NCBI GenBank assembly: GCA_944385455.1
Contig: CALWXI010000137.1
Coordinates: 1-15,412, forward strand
Direction of reading: 5' to 3'
DNA from: an uncultured Oscillospiraceae bacterium
GTDB taxonomy: Bacteria > Bacillota > Clostridia > Oscillospirales > Oscillospiraceae
DNA: 15,412 nucleotides
Numbering within the stretch: the stretch's first letter is position 1; each line of letters opens with the position of its first letter. Shown here one piece after another: positions 14,501 through 15,412 of this stretch. The notes below the pieces were generated by a model. It made no database searches. It saw only the letters and a list, made by a program, of their open reading frames with translations, and was not told the origin of the DNA. A program made the translations under genes and the position numbers.

Positions 14501-15101
14501 CTTCGGCGGTCTGGACCACGTCCTGGCCTCCGGCCTGGACATCAACATGCTGGTGCTGGACACCGAGGTGTATTCCAACACCGGCGGCCAGTCCTCCAAG
14601 GCCACCAATGCCGGCGCCGTGGCGCAGTTCGCGGCGGCGGGCAAGCGCACCAAGAAGAAGGACCTGGGCATGATGCTCATGAGCTACGGCTATGTGTACG
14701 TGGCTCAGGTGGCCATGGGCGCCGATCCCAACCAGACCCTCAAGGCGATCCGGGAGGCCGAGGCCTATCCCGGCCCCTCCGTGGTGATCTGCTACGCGCC
14801 CTGCACCGCCCACGGCATCCCCAAGGGCATGAGCAACTGCCAGCAGGAGATGAAGCGCGCCGTGGAGGCCGGCTACTGGCACCTGTACCGCTACAATCCC
14901 GCTCTGCGGGACGAGGGCAAGAATCCCTTCATCCTGGATTCCAAGGCCCCCAGCAGCGACTTCATCGACTTCATCCGCTCCGAGCGGCGCTATGCCTCTC
15001 TGGAGGCCAAGTTCCCCGAGGACGCCAAGCGCCTTTTCGCCGAGGCGGCCCAGGGCGCCAAGGACCGTTACGACAACTACGTCAACATGAGCCAGCGGTA
15101 A
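11583..15101 (+). CDS. nifJ: Pyruvate:ferredoxin (flavodoxin) oxidoreductase, single-chain
   Basis: This 1172-aa homodimer-type cytoplasmic enzyme converts pyruvate, CoA and oxidised ferredoxin to acetyl-CoA, CO2 and reduced ferredoxin. The N-terminal TPP-partner domain has YPITPSSQMAEAVDEW (27-42) and the catalytic-type Glu63 in EMQSEAGAAG. A CoA/gamma-type domain precedes a ferredoxin insert holding two [4Fe-4S] sites: Cys690, 693, 696, 700 and Cys746, 749, 752, 756. The proximal cluster should use Cys813, Cys816, Cys841 and Cys1074. TPP and Mg bind around GDGWAYDIG (965-973) and the Asn of VYSNTGGQ (997-1003). Length matches the usual 1170-1230 aa. GAGGA at 11572-11576 sets the start. Codons are strongly biased to C- or G-ending forms, as expected for a highly expressed central enzyme of anaerobic fermentation. 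Confidence 0.97.
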   Translation: MGHKVVMDGNTAAAYASYAFTEVAAIYPITPSSQMAEAVDEWASQGKKNLFGKPVKVIEMQSEAGAAGTCHGSLQAGALTTTYTASQGLMLMIPPMFRIAGEFLPAVFHVSARTVAQNMWSIFGDQSDVMTCRSTGFAMLASACPQEAMDLGAVAHLAAIKARHPFMHFFDGFRTSHELQKIDALDYEDLRPLMDMDQINAFRRHSLNPEHPHVRGTTASSETFFQGREAGNGHYDAIPDIVQHYMDEINKLTGRNYKLFDYYGADDAEEVVVVMGSGAETARETVDYLMSQGRKVGMISVHLFRPFSAKHFLAVLPETVKKVAVLDRTKESGAVGEPLYLDVKAVLTGSGRSFDTIVGGRFGLAAKDTTPSQIIAVYDNLEQAQPKNGFTIGIVDDVTFTSLPCKDILLPKEGEISCKLWGTGGDGTVGANKNSVKIIGGLTEKYAQAYFVYDAKKSGGVTQSHLRFSDKPIHATYLVQSADFVAVHNHAYLEKFDVAADLKEGGTFLLNCQWNDEELEQHLPGSLKRALYAKKAKFYTIDASDIAMRLGLGNRTNSVLQAAFFKLADIIPMDTAVTAMKDAIKKTYLVKAGQKVVDMNCAAVDEGVSALHQVNIPESWKDAPVESKDDGVHDFLHDIFKPLDQMQGDKLPVSVFQKYGTVDGTWPNGTSKHDKRADAIVVPEWDPAKCIQCNQCAYVCPHAAIRPVLVTEEEKAAAPASFETIPAKGPGLEKYSYRIQVSPYDCLGCGCCVNACLAKDGALKLKPAETQSIQAENWTYGIETVPVKKDAVNVKTVKGSQFAKPYYEFPPACAGCGETAYIKLVTQLFGDRMYIANASGCTAAHGGSLPSTPYCTDDRGFGPPWEQSLFEDNAEFAFGFLNAHNTVNSELVDAIQSLKDAGVAVEACQAYLAGKDDADVSRKVTDDLLAALEKADVKAEDKVSVDFVLQNKEFLSKKSVWAFGGDGWAYDIGFGGLDHVLASGLDINMLVLDTEVYSNTGGQSSKATNAGAVAQFAAAGKRTKKKDLGMMLMSYGYVYVAQVAMGADPNQTLKAIREAEAYPGPSVVICYAPCTAHGIPKGMSNCQQEMKRAVEAGYWHLYRYNPALRDEGKNPFILDSKAPSSDFIDFIRSERRYASLEAKFPEDAKRLFAEAAQGAKDRYDNYVNMSQR

Positions 15102-15136
15102 TTGCCGCCGCACATCCCTCCTCCCTTTCCGCTCCG

Positions 15137-15166
15137 GGGGCGCGCCGTCCGAAAACGGCGCGCCCC
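15137..15166 (+). terminator. GC-rich hairpin after the oxidoreductase gene
   Basis: A perfect 12-bp stem (15137-15148 with 15155-15166, GGGGCGCGCCGT and its complement) with a 6-nt loop lies 35 bp after the stop codon. No T-run follows, so it is either an atypical terminator or an mRNA 3'-end stabiliser. The next gene begins 90 bp later and may be partly co-transcribed. Confidence 0.55.
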
Positions 15167-15227
15167 GCCGGGCGGCAGGGGAGGCGCTGTCGTGTTTTCC
15201 CGCGGCACGCTGCGGCCGCGGCCCCAT

Positions 15228-15233
15228 TATACT
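15228..15233 (+). promoter_or_regulatory. Possible -10 element before the last gene
   Basis: TATACT lies in a short AT-rich patch 22 bp before the start codon of the last gene, but no good -35 hexamer is found 16-18 bp upstream. If active, it would give a leader of only about 15-20 nt. The call is weak. Confidence 0.25.
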
Positions 15234-15255
15234 TAATAGAGAGGAACGTGCTTTT

Positions 15256-15412
15256 ATGAAAACTGCTCAGGAGTACAAGGACAGTCTGCGCCAGCGGAAC
15301 ATCCGGGTCTATGTCAAGGGCGAGCTGCTGGAGAGCGACAAGGTCATCGACCATCCCTTCATCCGGGGCCATGTGAACTCCGCCGCCATGACCTATGCCC
15401 TGGCGGGCAATC
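15256..15412 (+). CDS. 4-hydroxybutyryl-CoA dehydratase / vinylacetyl-CoA isomerase-like protein (N-terminal fragment)
   Basis: The first 52 codons run off the window end. The sequence opens MKTAQEYKDSLRQRNIRVY, then a KGELLES stretch, DHPFIRGHVNSAAMTYALA. This is the N-terminal pattern of the flavin- and [4Fe-4S]-containing 4-hydroxybutyryl-CoA dehydratase family (related to 4-hydroxyphenylacetate 3-hydroxylases). The dehydratase forms crotonyl-CoA from 4-hydroxybutyryl-CoA in the succinate/4-aminobutyrate-to-butyrate route. The cluster and flavin ligands lie beyond the window, so the hydroxylase-type alternative cannot be fully excluded. GAGG at 15241-15244 lies 11 nt before the ATG. The neighbouring pyruvate oxidoreductase fits a fermentative setting. 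Confidence 0.8.
   Translation, partial: MKTAQEYKDSLRQRNIRVYVKGELLESDKVIDHPFIRGHVNSAAMTYALAGN

Noticed and set aside
11577..15227. Minus-strand open frame of 1216 codons opposite the oxidoreductase
   Set aside because: It mirrors a gene with strong C/G-ending codon bias, which removes stop codons from the antisense frame. Its translation is rich in Gly, Ala, Val, Leu and His without domain motifs, and the plus-strand protein is unmistakable.

Overview
The window looks like chromosome of a GC-rich, anaerobic, gut-type Clostridia, most likely Oscillospiraceae (the Flavonifractor / Oscillibacter / Intestinimonas kind). This is inferred from three things: a single-chain pyruvate:ferredoxin oxidoreductase followed by the start of a 4-hydroxybutyryl-CoA dehydratase-type gene, strong AGGAGG-like ribosome binding sites with GC-rich coding sequence, and AT-rich intergenic DNA carrying consensus sigma-A promoters. 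No mobile element, CRISPR array, tRNA or rRNA is visible.

Region 1 (1-3676, plus strand) is the distal part of an Opp/Dpp/Nik-type ABC importer operon: the C-terminus of a DppB-type permease, a complete DppC-type permease, two short ATPases, and a membrane-anchored HExxH protein of DUF3810 type. The four transporter genes are joined by 1-4 bp stop/start overlaps, and the last gene follows after 4 bp. The substrate-binding protein lies outside the window, so the substrate is open; the compact ATPases fit nickel or metallophore systems as well as peptides. The operon ends in a 21-bp perfect hairpin shared with the convergent region 2.

Region 2 (3741-5766, minus strand) is an AraC-family regulator followed after 25 bp by a serine esterase. 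It is driven from a consensus promoter in an AT-rich leader that holds a long palindrome and three AAATCAG repeats.

Region 3 (5788-10558, minus strand) is a three-gene catabolic cassette in the order GntP-family permease, IlvD/Edd-family dehydratase, DapA-superfamily aldolase. It has its own promoter and a strong terminator. The set matches a non-phosphorylative aldonate pathway: import of a sugar acid, dehydration to a 2-keto-3-deoxy acid, and aldol cleavage to pyruvate and an aldehyde. It is like E. coli yjhFGH. The exact sugar acid cannot be read from sequence.

Region 4 (10233-11582) is an unusually long divergent intergenic stretch. It contains the permease promoter with an inverted repeat inside its spacer, a consensus plus-strand promoter about 480 bp ahead of the next gene, a small T-tailed hairpin, an 18-codon micro-ORF and a tandem 9-bp repeat.

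Region 5 (11583-15412, plus strand) is pyruvate:ferredoxin oxidoreductase (1172 aa), then a GC-rich hairpin, then the first 52 codons of a 4-hydroxybutyryl-CoA dehydratase-like gene cut by the window edge. Pyruvate from the aldonate cassette could feed the oxidoreductase. The last gene points to crotonyl-CoA and butyrate metabolism.
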